A stretch of DNA of 64,000 nucleotides from Callaeas wilsoni. Lineage: Eukaryota > Chordata > Aves > Passeriformes > Callaeidae. The notes under the pieces were generated by a model. That model was not told the origin of the DNA, did not search any database, and saw only the letters and a program-made list of their open reading frames with translations. The stretch lies in contig VWPU01002882.1 of NCBI GenBank assembly GCA_013398955.1, positions 310,001 to 374,000 on the forward strand, given 5' to 3'. This document shows, one piece after another, positions 11,926 through 24,715 of the stretch. Position 1 is the first letter of the stretch, and each line of letters opens with the position of its first letter. The translations under genes and the position numbers were made by a program.

Positions 11926-12731
11926 GAGGGAGATAATTTACAATGGAAGAGGATGAGTAAGCAGATGAAGCAGCAAAAGTTTCAATCCAGGAACAGCCTT
12001 CTAAAATCTTCTCATTTCCTATATTGGGGGAATTGCAAATTGGCAGTGTTAAGCAGAATAATAGTGACAACCCAGTTGTTGAAAGAGGCAGAGGGAAAGC
12101 AGATAAAAAAGGTTAATCTTCATGCATTTATTTATCAGATTTCATTTTTATTGAAATTTTGGTTAGTAGGCAAATGTGTTTGTGGACAGAAATGGAAAAA
12201 CCTCCTCCACAGGCTTCTTTCTTTCTTCCTTGTTACGTCTGAATGGGCAACGAACGATGTCAGTTACAGCAGGATCAATCTTGGAAGCAGAAATAGTTCC
12301 TTTAGGCATCCTTCTGTAGTCTCACCATCTGCTGCAAGTTTCTCCTCATTCAAAGGAAGATGCCAAAAGGTGCTGCAAGCATCAATATACTAATCCAAAC
12401 TTCTGAAATCCCATCCTGGCACATGAATACTCTTTTGCATCTTTTAAAACATCTCAGAGGACTCCTAGCACACCTGTATATCCACTGTCCAAATAATAGA
12501 ATATTGAAGTCATTACAATCTGGTCACATTTTCAATCTTTTCATTGGATCTAAGCTTAGAAAAAGTATATATATTCTCTTATAGTAAAAAGATGCTGAGC
12601 AATGGCAAATAAGACAGTAACTGCACTGCTGGAAAAATTTGATAAGTAGAAAAAAATTAAGAGGTTTTTCTGCGTTTATAAGCTTCACCTGTTTAAAATC
12701 CATATTCATTGAATTATTTTCTTAGAACTTG
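11926..12731. other. Unassigned sequence, longest-ORF region
   Basis: It holds much of the second-longest open frame in the window (160 codons, plus, to 12393), overlapped by a 90-codon minus frame at 11798-12070 and a 74-codon plus frame. The translation has no signal peptide, transmembrane pattern or known motif that I can identify, and no plausible splice context was found. Confidence 0.5.
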
Positions 12732-12756
12732 GATTAGATTAGATTAGATTAGATTA
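12732..12756. repeat. (GATTA)5 pentanucleotide repeat
   Basis: Five perfect GATTA units are followed by a degraded unit (CATTA). The short pure tract makes it a plausible polymorphic microsatellite. Confidence 0.95.
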
Positions 12757-13488
12757 CATTAGCTCTTCCTAGAATTGCTGTACTATTGTTTCTAATGTCT
12801 GAATTTTTAGCTTGATTTGGAGCCCAAATGTCTCATTGAGGGAAGGGTTTAAAATGAGAATAAATAATTGAATTCATTTATTACTAATTTGTAGAATTTT
12901 TCAAGTAATACTTTCTATTGATAAACGTGATAGAGTACTGCTTAAGTGGTAAATTTAAATTTAAGAAATGATGTGTAAAACTTCATGTTTTCTTAAGTTT
13001 TTCATAGATATAAAGGAAATATTTTCAGACCACAAAATATACTGAAGTTGCTTTGAATTGGGAGCTTATAAACTTGTACAGACTAACCTCTCACATTCAG
13101 CCTGATTCTGAAGGCACTTAACTGCCTACTCAAGGAGGAACAAGGACACTATAAAGGATAGTTCAGTGGGCAAAGAACAGTGGGCAAACACCATATTTTT
13201 TGAGGCTTTGTCTCCTGGGTCTCTTATTTGTATTCCTCTTGAGCCCCCTCTTTCCCTTATGCAGTAGACCGTCATAAAAGAACTGTTTCAGAAATGAAAA
13301 TTCTTTTTTATTTCTTATTTATCTGTGTATACTTGGCAGACTGATCTGAGGCTAAGTCTGTAAAGCCTCCTTTTTTTCTCCATCTCCTTAATTTCAGAAG
13401 ATAAGACAGTGATGACCATGCTGAAGCAAATCCAGATTGGCTGCTTCGTACCTGATATAAAAGAGAGAGAAGACATATTTCCCATCAT
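12757..13488. other. Unassigned spacer
   Basis: Nothing recognised before the CR1 element that begins near 13489. The 80-codon minus frame at 13315-13557 runs into the CR1 and is not a gene. Confidence 0.55.
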
Positions 13489-13800
13489 AGGAAAGACATG
13501 GACTTGTGGGAATGAGTCCAGAGCAGAACCACAAAGATGATCAGAGGGCTGGAGCACCTCTCTATGAAGACAGGCTGAGAGAGTTGAAGTTGTTCAGCCT
13601 GCAGTAGAGGAGGGTTCAGGGAGACCTTAGAGCACCTTCCATTACCTAAAGTGGACTGACAGGTGGTACAATTTGCCCAGAAAATTGTGGATGGCCCATT
13701 CCTGGAAGGGTTGAGTGCCAGGTTGGGTCACATTTTGAGCAACCTGGACTAGTGGAAGGTGTGCCTGCCCATGGAACTAGATGAGATTTAAAGTCCTTGT
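13489..13800 (+). mobile_element. CR1 LINE 3' end, internally deleted
   Basis: The sequence follows the CR1 3' region in order: GAAAGACATGGACTTGT, GAGTCCAGAGCAGAACCAC, AAGATGATCAGAGGGCTGGA, GACAGGCTGAGAGAGTTG, TTCAGCCTGCAG, CCTTCCATTACCTAAAG, then TTTGCCCAGAAAATTGTGGA, and finally AACCTGGACTAGTGGAAGGT with CTGCCCATGGAACTAGATGA. The usual stretch between the 'tacctgaag' and 'ttgcccag' blocks, with the 'tagtgataggacaag' part, is missing, so about 150-200 bases appear deleted. CR1 retroposes through target-primed reverse transcription and is usually 5'-truncated, as here. Confidence 0.9.
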
Positions 13801-14205
13801 CTCAGTCTGAGGGAAAATGACTGGGGACCCTGTGGACAGGTAATTGGGGATACAATTAGAGAAGACTGGAGAGTTATATTAGCATTGTAACAGGAGTTAG
13901 TACAGAAATTATAGGGTAAATCACAGTTGCTGCCCCCTGGATGGAATGCTGTTGGCATGACTTGAAACCTAGTCCATGATGATGCTCCACATACACACAC
14001 ACACCTGCCAAGGGGGATGGAATGGAGGGTGGAGCAGAGTGGAGACACTGCAGCCAAGGTCTGTGGAAATCCTTGCAGGGAAGGGAACTCGATGGTACTT
14101 TGCAGCTGAAAAACCGCATACCAGGAAGATAAAGGAATATGTCCTACTGCTGAGACAGCTATTGTGGCAAAATCCCTGTCCTTAGATGAACTTGCTTCAT
14201 TAAAC
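13801..14205. other. Spacer beside CR1
   Basis: Short CA run at about 13994-14003. The window's longest open frame, 171 codons on the minus strand (13788-14303), covers this spacer, the trinucleotide repeat and the CR1 tail. It gives a low-complexity Ile/Ser-rich translation, so I do not call it a gene. Confidence 0.55.
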
Positions 14206-14250
14206 CTAATAATAATAATAGTAATAATACTACTACTAATAATAATACTA
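14206..14250. repeat. (AAT)n trinucleotide microsatellite
   Basis: AAT/AAC/TAC-type units: (AAT)n interrupted by AGT and a short ACT block. The interruptions suggest an old, stabilised microsatellite. Confidence 0.9.
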
Positions 14251-17200
14251 ACGCACACCTCCATCCCAAAGTTACCCATGTCCAAGATACGATCACCCCT
14301 CACTGGACATGCGCTCCATATTTGTTTTGATTATTTTTTAAAATGAAGTGAGAGAATTTTACACACATAAGTAACAAAAGTATGCATGACTAGAGTCACT
14401 CAAACTCCACCTAAACACAAAGAAATAGTGCAAAATAAACCAAGAATGGTGAAAAGTCAGGAAAGCCTCCATCGTAACTGCTGGCATCAGCTGATGGGCT
14501 GAGCCTGTCTTCTCCCCCATAGGGACGACTACTGGGTAAGAATCATACTTTAGACACTCTGAATATTTTGCTGAGGATCACAGCTTGTTTGTATATTCCT
14601 TCAAGTAGATTTTTGCAGTCAGACACCATCACTGACAACCTTTGAACTTTAACCTGTCACGATTTTATATTAATAAGAGTGTTATTCCTTAACTTGTTAG
14701 TGTGAATCCTTTGCAGACACTGGCAGTCACCAGCAGTGGGTAACACACTCTAATAAGGGGGAAGACCTGCTGAGGGGGTCTCCCTTACTCTGGTGATGTG
14801 TTTCCCTAAGTCAGTGGAACCACCCTTCTATCCAGCAGGACTGCTCAGTGAAGGATCCTCCTAACAGGCTGCTGACAGATTAGTTGGGCACAAGGGTCTT
14901 GACTCTCCTGGGGCTCTTACAGACAAATTAAACACTAGGAGTAAAGTAAAACTCCCCACACTTAGGGTCAAAGAAGCCTCCCCTTTCCACGTGACACAGT
15001 TATTATGGATGTTATGGTAAAAAGAACAGCATTGGGTTAACAAAGCAATATTCGTGCACTTACAGGTATGAACACGAGAAATAAAAATGTAAATCACCTC
15101 ACACTTCAGCAAGAACCTGCGAAGAGAGCAGGTTATAGTTTCTGATAGCAGAATTAGGACGGTTTAATCCAAAACGCAAAGTTCTTAAATGCACTTTAGT
15201 TTCACCAGAAAGTTTTACCTTCCTTGTCACTGGGTAGTCATTAGGAACATGACAACACAAATGTGCATACGATCATGATCTCAAGCAAAAGGAAGTCTGA
15301 AAAGAGAGATACACTGCGAAGTTTGAAACCAGACAAATAATCCTAGCTGCAGAAGATGAATAGCTCTTTAAAAATGAGTAATGCCAATTTCTAATGACTC
15401 GGCTAATGGGAACTGAGTGTACTCACAAAGGAAAATGTGACAATTCTTTTAAATCTTAGTAGGAATTAAATTCATGAAGTGTTGAGTTGCCTCTCCTGTC
15501 AGCAAGTGGGAAAGCCCATGACTGGGCTTAGGCTATGGCTTTCTTTTCATTGCAAGGTCACTCTGGCCTGTCTAGCAGCACATGTATTCTGAATTATCAA
15601 CACCTGCTTAGTAACACACAAGTATGCACAAGCAGAGACTCTCGACAGAGAAGCCTGTCTGAGATCCCTTACAAATAAAACCTAACTGAAAGTACGCTAG
15701 TGCCATGTCACAATCTCAGAACTTTAGGAAAAAAATATTTAAATTAATATATCCCTTTGCTTTACTGTAACCTTGTAACGACTATACTAGAAGAGAGTCT
15801 GATTATATTAGCTGCAAGCAGAGCAGGCTTGAGGCTTTATTGTTCCATCTTGTGACAGAACCATTCTGGTATATATTGAACATTATGTGCATCTGTCATA
15901 TGGTATATAGACAAAATGAGGAACAAAAGTTGCATTTCAGAAAGACTTTGGGGCTTCAAGTCATTCTCATTTTGTATGAGATCTAATGGCGTGGGTGTGT
16001 ATGTGAGTGGTGCTTGTACAAAATCTAAAATATAAAAATCTCTTTGTAAAAAATATTTTAAAAACCTTTTGGATCAACTGAAACAGTGAAACAAAGAAAA
16101 CTAAAATATTCTATAATGAAAACATGAAAATAGAAGGTTTTGAAAGTATCAGAAATTTCCCCCTTCTTCTCCTTGTTTCTTTTTAATAAAGAATGTATCA
16201 GGAGAGTAGAAACATTAATTGACATCACAATTTACTGTCTAGGTGTTTGACAAGATGTAGTATGAAGATTTATTTGCTTTGGTTTGTCTGCCAATACCAA
16301 ACGAAAAAATAGAGAAATGCAATTGCAGTACTTAACTATATTAATTAACTTAGACTTCTTTAAAGTCCATAGATGCATCTCTGTGGTAGGATCCATGCTT
16401 ATATGCAGACCCAGTTCCTTCAACTGATTTCCTTTTTCTAAATTTCCAGCAGTGTCAATTGTGCATTGTATGGTTACAGAGTTCCTTCCTCTCAGGTTTA
16501 CTGACCTAAGCCTTCACTGAAAAAAAGCTATTTGTCACTGATAGCATGTGTTAGTAATTAATGAATGTTTCTTAATTTCTTCCTTAGTATTTTTTGCACT
16601 CTCTTGCTCTCATTAAGTAAATTGGTACTTTAAAGTAATAAATGCAAATTTTAAACAAGATTGATCTGCAAGAGCAGTACAAAATAAAGCAATACAGCAG
16701 CACCAATAGCAAGAAAAAGTAGAGATAACATTCATGCAATCAGAATCTTTTAGGGTATAGAATTGTTATAGTCGCTCAAACCCACTACCAGAGTTTTGTT
16801 ATCCCTCTAAAATCGTGTTTGTTGGGCAAGATGCTTATTAATAGAAATAAATAACAATATTGTGACCCAAGAAGATTTAAATGCAGATGAAATGTCTGTA
16901 GATTGAAGTAGAGCTTTCATAAACTCTGAATTCTTGAGCCAGAAATATACTTCATTTTACTGCAGTGAATCTAGGATGTTACCTTATAAAATTGCAGACA
17001 TAAAATACAAGTTTTTTCTTGGGTACCAATTAATATGTAGTATGTTGATAGTTATTTGATAGCTCTGAATGAGCAATAAGAAATGCTTCAATGAAAAAAA
17101 GCATCACTATTTCATAATATGAGTCTGAGTAGTGAAAAGCCTCTTATTACAAGGCAAAGAATGTATTAAAGTAATAAATAGAGGGTTACCCTCAAATATT

Positions 17201-18252
17201 CATGAACTAAGTTCTGGGAAAATTAACTTTATTCAGTCCACAGCGACCAACATTACATGGCTAAATCTTTGCATGACTTGGAAGGTGGCATATGTTTCAC
17301 AGGAAGTATGTTGCATTTGGTTTGTTGCAGTTTGTAGCTCATTTTTAATAGGAAAATGTCACAGAAGGGAATCATTCATCCTCATACTAAGAGTGGCTTT
17401 GATAGCATGCAATGGTTATGAATGTTATTGCTTATGGATAACACAGCAGGAAAATACATGGAATCTGGTCATAAAAGCTAGCAGAAGAGGACAGACTTCC
17501 TAGTTCGGCTGTTCGGTTTGTCTCTTCATATCAATTACCATTATAATTCCTGTCCATCTATCCTCCTATGTTCTGATTTACACCCAACTGCTAAATATAA
17601 TCTCTACTGCATTCTTGAATTACCAGTTAGCCTTTTGTTGACACAAAGCTACTTACTATGGATATTATGGCAATATTATAATATGAGGGGTTGTATTTAA
17701 AAAAAAAAAAAATATTGCACCACTGAGAGCTCAGATGCTGCGTGATTCAGTGAGCAGATGCTTTCAAAAGTGGCACTGTGTATTTTTCCTCTGTGCTTTT
17801 AGATGAATTTTACTGTGATCTTTGCATTCCATACTGCTTTATTGTGCTTAATTATCTTCTATGTCTTTTGCCCTTAGAGGTAGATGAGTGGCAGTTCTTC
17901 AGTTCTTGAAATGGAGGATGACACGTGCATTTCATCTCATTTACTCAAAGCATAGAAGGAGGAAAAAAAGTTGCTATGGACTTCAAACACCTGCCAGTGA
18001 CAAATTACTTCAGATCCCCTTTGGAGCTATTAATAACCACTGCTGCAATTTCAGCTTTTCCCAAGTGAGGGGAAACATTTTAAATGAACTAGTGCAGTGG
18101 GTGGTGAGAAACTCCTTGACGCATCTCATGCATTTTTCATCATTATTTTATGCAATTATTTGCCAAGAAAGAGTGCAACAGCAAAGACTCCCTTTCAATT
18201 CCTTCAACTCCACCTGACTACATTTTAATTTCCTAATCAGTTATTCTAGGTT
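14251..18252. other. Unassigned sequence, no gene
   Basis: The longest open frame is 123 codons (17132-17503, plus) with no domain I can identify. A run of 14 A occupies 17699-17712. No transposon of known family is recognised by eye. Confidence 0.55.
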
Positions 18253-18282
18253 ACATACATACATACATACATATATATATAT
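18253..18282. repeat. (ACAT)5 plus (AT)n compound microsatellite
   Basis: Five ACAT units pass directly into an AT dinucleotide run and then TTTATATG. Compound motifs of this kind often vary in length. Confidence 0.95.
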
Positions 18283-21200
18283 TTATATGTTACAGTTTTT
18301 CTGTAGGTTTTGAGCACCTGATCTGGAGATTAAAATTGTAATAGCAGTCACAAAGTCATCCTGGATTTCCTGGGGTGAGTGAGGGGAAATTTGTGTCTTC
18401 CCTCCTGGTATGACACAAAACTGTTGTCAGACAGAAGCCAAGTTTCAGACTGCTACATGAAAGTTGTTTCACATAACTCAAAGTGTCCTGGACAATCTTC
18501 CTAACTTTATCTAGCATTTTGTTCTTTTCAAAGTTCAATTTGCACTTGAGGCTACAAAGAAAATTGCCAAAGAAGCCAAAGTGATTGCTGGCAAGCAAAA
18601 GTGAAATTAGGACTGATTCTCTCTTCCAGTCAACAGATATTGTTTAGATGGTCTCTGTAGGTTTACTGGTGCTAGTTTGTTTATTTAAAATAGTAATATT
18701 TTTCAGTCTGGTCCATACAGATTGTCAGCAGTAATTAAGTACCTTACTTAAAGTAAAGAATGTTGTCAGCAAAATTCATATTAACAGGCATAACATCTGA
18801 AAACAGAATAATAATTCCCTTGCTTAAAACCTTACCAGTTAGTTATATGAGGCAGCTGCCATTACTGTGGTACTTCAGAGCTCTTCCTGAGGCAAAAAAC
18901 TGCAATGGCGATTTTATTTAGTTATGGAAAGAATTGGAAAATGTTCAGTGGCAGCCAAAAAAATTTTAGCTAGATGTTGAGAAAGCATCAAGATGGTTTA
19001 CTGGGATATTCAGAAAGATCATGGAAAGTCACTTCCACAGGTGGTGTTTTTGCGAGGAGAGCTAACTCCTAGAAAAGGATGGAAGTGATTCATCCTGGGA
19101 GTTGTGTTGTATGTGAATATCTCACTTTTATAGAATTTGTGTGTTCATTTCAGGAGCAGAACCACTGAGGCTGATACGATGATAGAAACAAGTCAGTTGA
19201 AACATGGTTACACCTTGTAAAGCCTTAATGGAATATCATGTCTGTCAGTGAACATCCACGACCAAAACTATCATCCAAATCAACTGCTGTCCTTAGTGCA
19301 AGATGAGCTATATTTGCTAGGCATGAGTCAGAAGAGATCTATTATGTCATCTTATATAACTTGTGATATCCAAGATGTGTGCACAAAGGAAACAGGTATA
19401 ATAAGGATAATCCACCTTACGTCTTCCAGAACAGCAGCTGGCAGACAGCTGAGGTGCTTTACAGGGGAGAAAATGACAAGAACAACCTGTGCTAAAGGCA
19501 AAGATCCCACTCAATGTGTCTCGCTGTATGACTGTGAAGGTTTCTTGTTCTCTGAGCAATGATTGTGCCATGTCCAGGATTTCTCAGCTCTTGGTGTCTC
19601 ACTTTCTAGCCCTACCTATGCTCAGTTAGAATTCAGAAGAGATGCTTCTCCCCAAAAGCCTCATAAATGCACATTTTAACATGATCATCTTAATTTTTAG
19701 TGGTCTGCAATTGAATTCACTTGTGATTGCAAGAATTAGGTTAATTTTCTCACTCAGCCTGCAAGAACATCTGTCCAACTGCTAGTTAAGACTGAGGAAG
19801 ATAAGTCAAGCAGCAAGTTTAGCTCTGCAGGTCCTAGCTTAGAAAGTGTGGATCTTTCCCTTGCAAGGAAGCAAAGTCCCCATACTTGAGAGCCTTCAGT
19901 CAATCAACCCCAGCTACTTACTTTCAGCTGCTGAGTGTCTATATCCAGTATCTTTGCTGCACACTTAAAAATCATGCTCAGTTTAATATAATTTATGTTT
20001 GTACCATTGTTCCTTAAATTGTAGTAAGGAATCTGAGACACAGTTAAGGAACATACTCTGCTTCAAATTTCTTGGTGGAGTCACACCTTTTTAGAAGATA
20101 GAAAAGAGATGGGAACAAAAAAGGCATTAAGCAGCAAATTAAAAAAAAGTCCTGGGGCTGCTCAAGGGAAACCCATAGGCTGTGTCCCTGTAGAAGACAC
20201 AACCATTTCTCTTCAGAAGTGCATGCAGGAAAGTACTGAGGGTTTGGGCTGTGGTAGGTCTTAAAGCTTTCTTAGACACTAACCTTCACATTCAGATTCA
20301 GTCAAAATTTTGTCTTATAGTAATAGCATAATTACCTAAGTTTTTGTGCACTAGAAAGAAGTATTTTGTTTACTTAGTTTCTTTTCTTATTTAGGTCCTC
20401 TGCCTTCTTTGCAGTTGAATATCCTGCCACATACATTTTCATTTTGTGTTATAATCTGACCAGGAACATTATTGAATTATGAATGACGTAGAAATTATCA
20501 ACCAGCATCAAAAAATTTTCGTTTACCTCATTGAGCATTTACTGTTACAGAGCTTAGTCTAAGAAGTCTAAGGAGTTTCGAGAGTATAAAGGGAATCTAC
20601 AGTGTTTAGTCATGAAGTAGAATCATCCATTTTCATTGCATAAGTAATTAATTTGAAACTGGAGTTTGCATTTGTGTATCATTGACATAAGGCAGAAATA
20701 GCATGTCATGAGATGTCTCTGTTGAATCAAAAGTTTCAGACCCAAATCACAAAAAATAGCAGGAAACAGTGGGGGAATATTGCCTTGGAAATCTGATTGT
20801 AAGAATCAAGACCTCCCTGAAAAATACAAAGGTGGAAGTCAGTAGGAAATGATGTGGAAATTTCTGTGATTCCGGAGTTACGCCCTAAGTTTCAAGAACA
20901 GAAGTGAAAGATCCAAGAAAACTGGAAGTTATAACAGAAGTTATATTACAATAAAAATATCCACTGAAACACATCTAAGGAGTATACCAGTCTGCTTCAT
21001 ACATTGGTGGAGGTGCTTCTTTCGAGGATGGTAGAGTAAATCTCACAGCTGGGAGAAAAAGACAATAGGAGAACAAAGACATTGAAGAGCAGAGGTATGG
21101 TGGTATATTTACATCTGCTGAAGACACAGATACTTTTCTAAAAAATGATTCAATCCACCCATCTTAAATGCTTGTATGAGGGATTTAGTCACTGTTGCAT

Positions 21201-23059
21201 CTGCCCATCACTGTGGACCAGAGACCCTAGATAAAGGGGTTGAAAAAATGCATCATTTTTAGATGGCAAAATGTCAAATAGTTAAAAATCTCCAGATCCC
21301 AAAAAAGGAGTCATGCACTACACCCTCTGCACAGTTAGTCAGTTGCTTTTTAGAAGATGGGTAGTTGTAGTTTTTCATAAGGATAAGAGCATGCATTTCT
21401 TGGTGGGTTAAATGCAGCCAGACTCCTCATGCACTGCTGGAGAATATCTGCTAGCAGCAGGAAAGTAAGATGAAAGAAATGGGATGAAAGACTACACATA
21501 GAAAAAAAGGAAATTATTTTTAAAAAGATAAATTAATTTGAAAAGATTCCTGAGTTACTTTTAAAGCATGATATATTTTTTCCCACGAGGCACCTATAAC
21601 ATAATACCTAGTGTTTCCTTTCACATTTATTTCCATTTATTCTTTGATTGTAAAGATTCACCTGTCAGCAGGTGCTCACTTAAAAGTGCAAGGAAGTAGG
21701 ATTTTGTAGTGACTGATATATTTTGCATTGATGTACATGAAGTAGGAACGATCAATGAAAAATAATATCAAAATCTAGTTTAGAATACAAAAAATGCTGT
21801 ATCAGTTGTCTAACCTAATTTCGATTCTTTTTAGTGTCTGAATTTCCAGATGGAATGATGAATATTGAGATGCAGTAATATTGTTCCTTCAGTAAAGTAT
21901 CTGCAAGACAGAAACACATGAAAGTATCATTTAATCATTGAGCAACAGTGCAGTGTGACAGATTTTTTTTTACTATGCCTTTACTACTGAGTAATAGACC
22001 GAAGTCTATTTCCTAAATGCTTGCAAGAAAAATAAAACCAAAAATGGAGATGCTGGAAGTTCTGCAAGATTCTGCTTTCTGCATGTTGTGTGTGTGACCT
22101 CAGTCTCTTGCAAACCTGAGACAACAACAAAATACACAACGTTTGTTCAAGCCATAGAAAACTAATAGGTGAAATAAGTCTTCAAAATGCAAAAGGTTTT
22201 TCAAAAAGAAAATTAATAATCAGAAGTGATTATGGGTTAGGTTTGTGTTGGATATTAGGAAAAGGACAGCTTATGCTATGACAATAATTAAAAACTGGAA
22301 TAAGTTGCTCAGGGTGGAGCATAGCAAACATCCATGGGGAGTACATGGAATATCTGTGAAGGGTTTTCTTATTTTGTTTTTTAAAAATAGGTTATGCAAG
22401 GTTCTTTCAAGAGTGGTTTGAAGACAGTTGCTCCTTCTGTTGGCAAGCAGTTGAACAAGATTGACCTCTCAAAGACTTGCTAAGTTCTATATTCTGCAGT
22501 TATAGGAAATACCAATTACTTGTTAGCACAGAACTGAAAAATGGTGTTAAACAAGGTGGCGGTTAACACATGCACAGTTATTTCCATGTTGAGGTTGAAT
22601 AGATTACATGTCATTTAATGTGAGCACAGAGATGTAAATGTATGCTTGACTACAGAGAAAATAGAAACTCCTACTATTTGTAAGAAAATGCTACTTTCAT
22701 CAGAAAAACATCAAAATACTCTGTGCATTTTGATTTTAAAAGATACATTTGGTGTAGCAGATTTTATTGTAGGCCAATAAAGCTCCTTTTTACTTACCTG
22801 AATGAATATCCTCATTTGTGCACCAAAGAAAACCAGAGAGAAATTTTGGCTAAGAAGCAAGCTCAAAATTACATAGTCGTAGAGCTGACTGACACCCAGG
22901 CAAAAAGGTGCCATGTTGATCTTGAGTTTGATGGAAGCCTTGCTTGGCTACTGTGATGCAGATTCACTTACAAACTATGGCACTGCAGGGCCTGGACATT
23001 TAACCTATGTGTTTTCACAATAGATGTGAAGACAAAGATAAATTAAATGTTCTTGTGTT
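18283..23059. other. Unassigned sequence, no gene
   Basis: Only short open frames (up to 104 codons, 19248-19562, opposed by a 74-codon minus frame). No recognisable repeat family. The last part leads into the left flank of the LTR at 23065. Confidence 0.55.
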
Positions 23060-23064
23060 CATGA

Positions 23065-23510
23065 TGGTCTGGTTTCAGCTGGGGTATAGTTAATTTTCTT
23101 CCTAGCAGCTGGTATAGTGCCATGTTTAGGATTTAGGGTGAGGATAATATTGAGAACACTCCAACGCTTTAGTTGTAACTGAGCAGTTTTTATACTAAAT
23201 TGAGGGACTTTTCAACATCTCCTGCTGCCCTGCCAGCAAGTATACCGGGGAGCACAAGAAGATGGGAGGGGACACTGCTGGGACAGCTGACCCCAAATGA
23301 CCAAAGGGGTATTCTGAACCATATAGCATCATGCTGAAAAATACTGGGTGGAGTTGGCTGGTGGTAGTGGAGGGATGTGGCATCTCACTGCTTTGCAACT
23401 GACTGTTTAAACTCAATCTACAAGTTTTGTCTTTTTACTGATTCTTTCCCCCAGGCCAATGAGTGAGCAGCTGCATGGTGTTTAGCTGTATGCCAGGTTA
23501 AACTATGACA
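23065..23510 (+). mobile_element. Endogenous retrovirus LTR, internally shortened
   Basis: The 5' part reads TGGTCTGGTTTCAGCTGGGG, then TAGTTAATTTTCTTCC, AGCTGGTATAGTGCCATG, CACAAGAAGATGGGAGGGGA and ACCAAAGGGGTATTC, which is the order I know for a common avian LTR family. The 3' part reads CTCAATCTACAAGTTTTG, AATGAGTGAGCAGCTGCATG and GGTTAAACTATGACA, its usual end. The stretch between CATCTCACTGCTTTGC and TTTAAACTCAATC is shorter than in the copies I remember, so about 100 bases are probably lost. CATGA (23060-23064) and CAGGA (23511-23515) flank it and differ at one base, consistent with a mutated 5-bp target duplication. No internal viral genes adjoin, so a solo LTR is likeliest. Class is unresolved. 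Confidence 0.8.
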
Positions 23511-24605
23511 CAGGAAGACCAAGAAAAAGTTGTTTGCAGACGGATTTGCTTTCCACTTTGCAAGGATTTTATCCCATAGATGTCCAGCTTCATCTTGAAT
23601 TCTGTCTTCATCCTCTTTCATCTAGTGTATGAAATCTAACGTAAAATTGTAGTAATATATTTTTAATTTCCAGAGAAAAATGAGAGAAAGTTTATATGAA
23701 GTTGGTTTGGAAATAATTATGACAACTTTTTCTTCCAAAATAGTGTGTATAATAGAATTCATTATAATTTAATGATAATTAAATTGTATTTATTAAAATT
23801 GCTGAATTTATTTAATTATGGCAGTCTATATCAACTTTGTCTCCTTATGTCTGTCAAGAATTCCATGTAGCACTGAAAGCAAAAGCTGGTTTATACACCT
23901 TCTAATCTGAGACACAATGTCATTTATTTTAATTACCAGAGTCCTCTCTATCACTTGCCAGTAAGCCTGTAACTTTATTAGGCTTGTTCTTCAGTAAGGC
24001 CCCGTAAGTACTCACAGCATGGTTAATCATGGGTGTGTTCTCAGGATCCGGCTTCAGTTCAGAAAGCATGAGTGAGAGTCCTGAAAGTTTTCCTCACACC
24101 AATAAAACTGGTAATTTCTCACTGTATGAGAAATTTTACTTCATCAGCTACTGCCTTGTTGCACACACCAAAATGCCAAGGCTTTCAGTTCTTTCCCTCT
24201 CACAAGAGTCAACAGCAAGTGTCAAGCAAAGAAAACAGAGTGTCAGCAAGGGGATGCTGGCAACACAGAGAGGGACATTAGCAAATGTGCAAACGTGCAG
24301 CTGTTAAGGTTAGAGCTGCGATGAAGCCCAAAGACTGGCTGGATTGCTGTGTCCTGCAGCAGAGGAGTGAAGAGGTAACTCATCAGGCACGGGCAGCCCT
24401 GCTCTGTGACAGAGCAGTCTTTACATTTTCAGATAAAAACTAAGTTTCCTAAAAGAGCAAGAGTGTGTCACTCGGGGGAATTTTCGCTTCTTTTTTCAAG
24501 TCCTCATTCAGTATGCACTGTAACTGGATGATAGACCCAAGAAGATCTTTGTTGAATTATGAGCACATATACAGAGATTCCAAGAAATTTTCTCAGATTC
24601 AGCCC
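23511..24605. other. Unassigned AT-rich sequence
   Basis: It includes an AT-only inverted repeat at 23767-23786 (AATTTAAT, 4-base loop, ATTAAATT) in a very AT-rich patch at about 23755-23820. Two overlapping plus-strand open frames at 24029-24307 have no family features. Confidence 0.55.
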
Positions 24606-24715
24606 ACACTGGAAATCTTTTAGTATTCTCTCCTTTCACTTTCTTATAAATAAAGATTATACACTGGAAATCTTTTAGTATTCTCTCATTTTGCTTTCTT
24701 ATAAATAAAGATTAG
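24606..24715. repeat. Tandem duplication, 55-bp unit, two copies
   Basis: Copies at 24606-24660 and 24661-24715 both start ACACTGGAAATCTTTTAGTA and both contain ATAAATAAAG. They differ at four of 55 positions, so the event is moderately recent. Each copy carries an AATAAA hexamer on the plus strand. Confidence 0.95.

Noticed and set aside
11911..12393. 160-codon plus-strand open frame
   Set aside because: Begins inside a TG microsatellite, has no recognisable domain or splice context, and is overlapped by opposite-strand frames; AT-rich DNA of this length yields such frames by chance.
13788..14303. 171-codon minus-strand open frame
   Set aside because: Spans a CR1 tail and the (AAT)n microsatellite, which explains its Ile/Ser-rich stretch.
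23418..23621. 67-codon minus-strand open frame
   Set aside because: Its C-terminal part is antisense to the LTR end; the rest has no known motif.
24606..24715. Short repeats as a CRISPR-like array
   Set aside because: Only two directly adjacent copies with no spacers, in a vertebrate genome.
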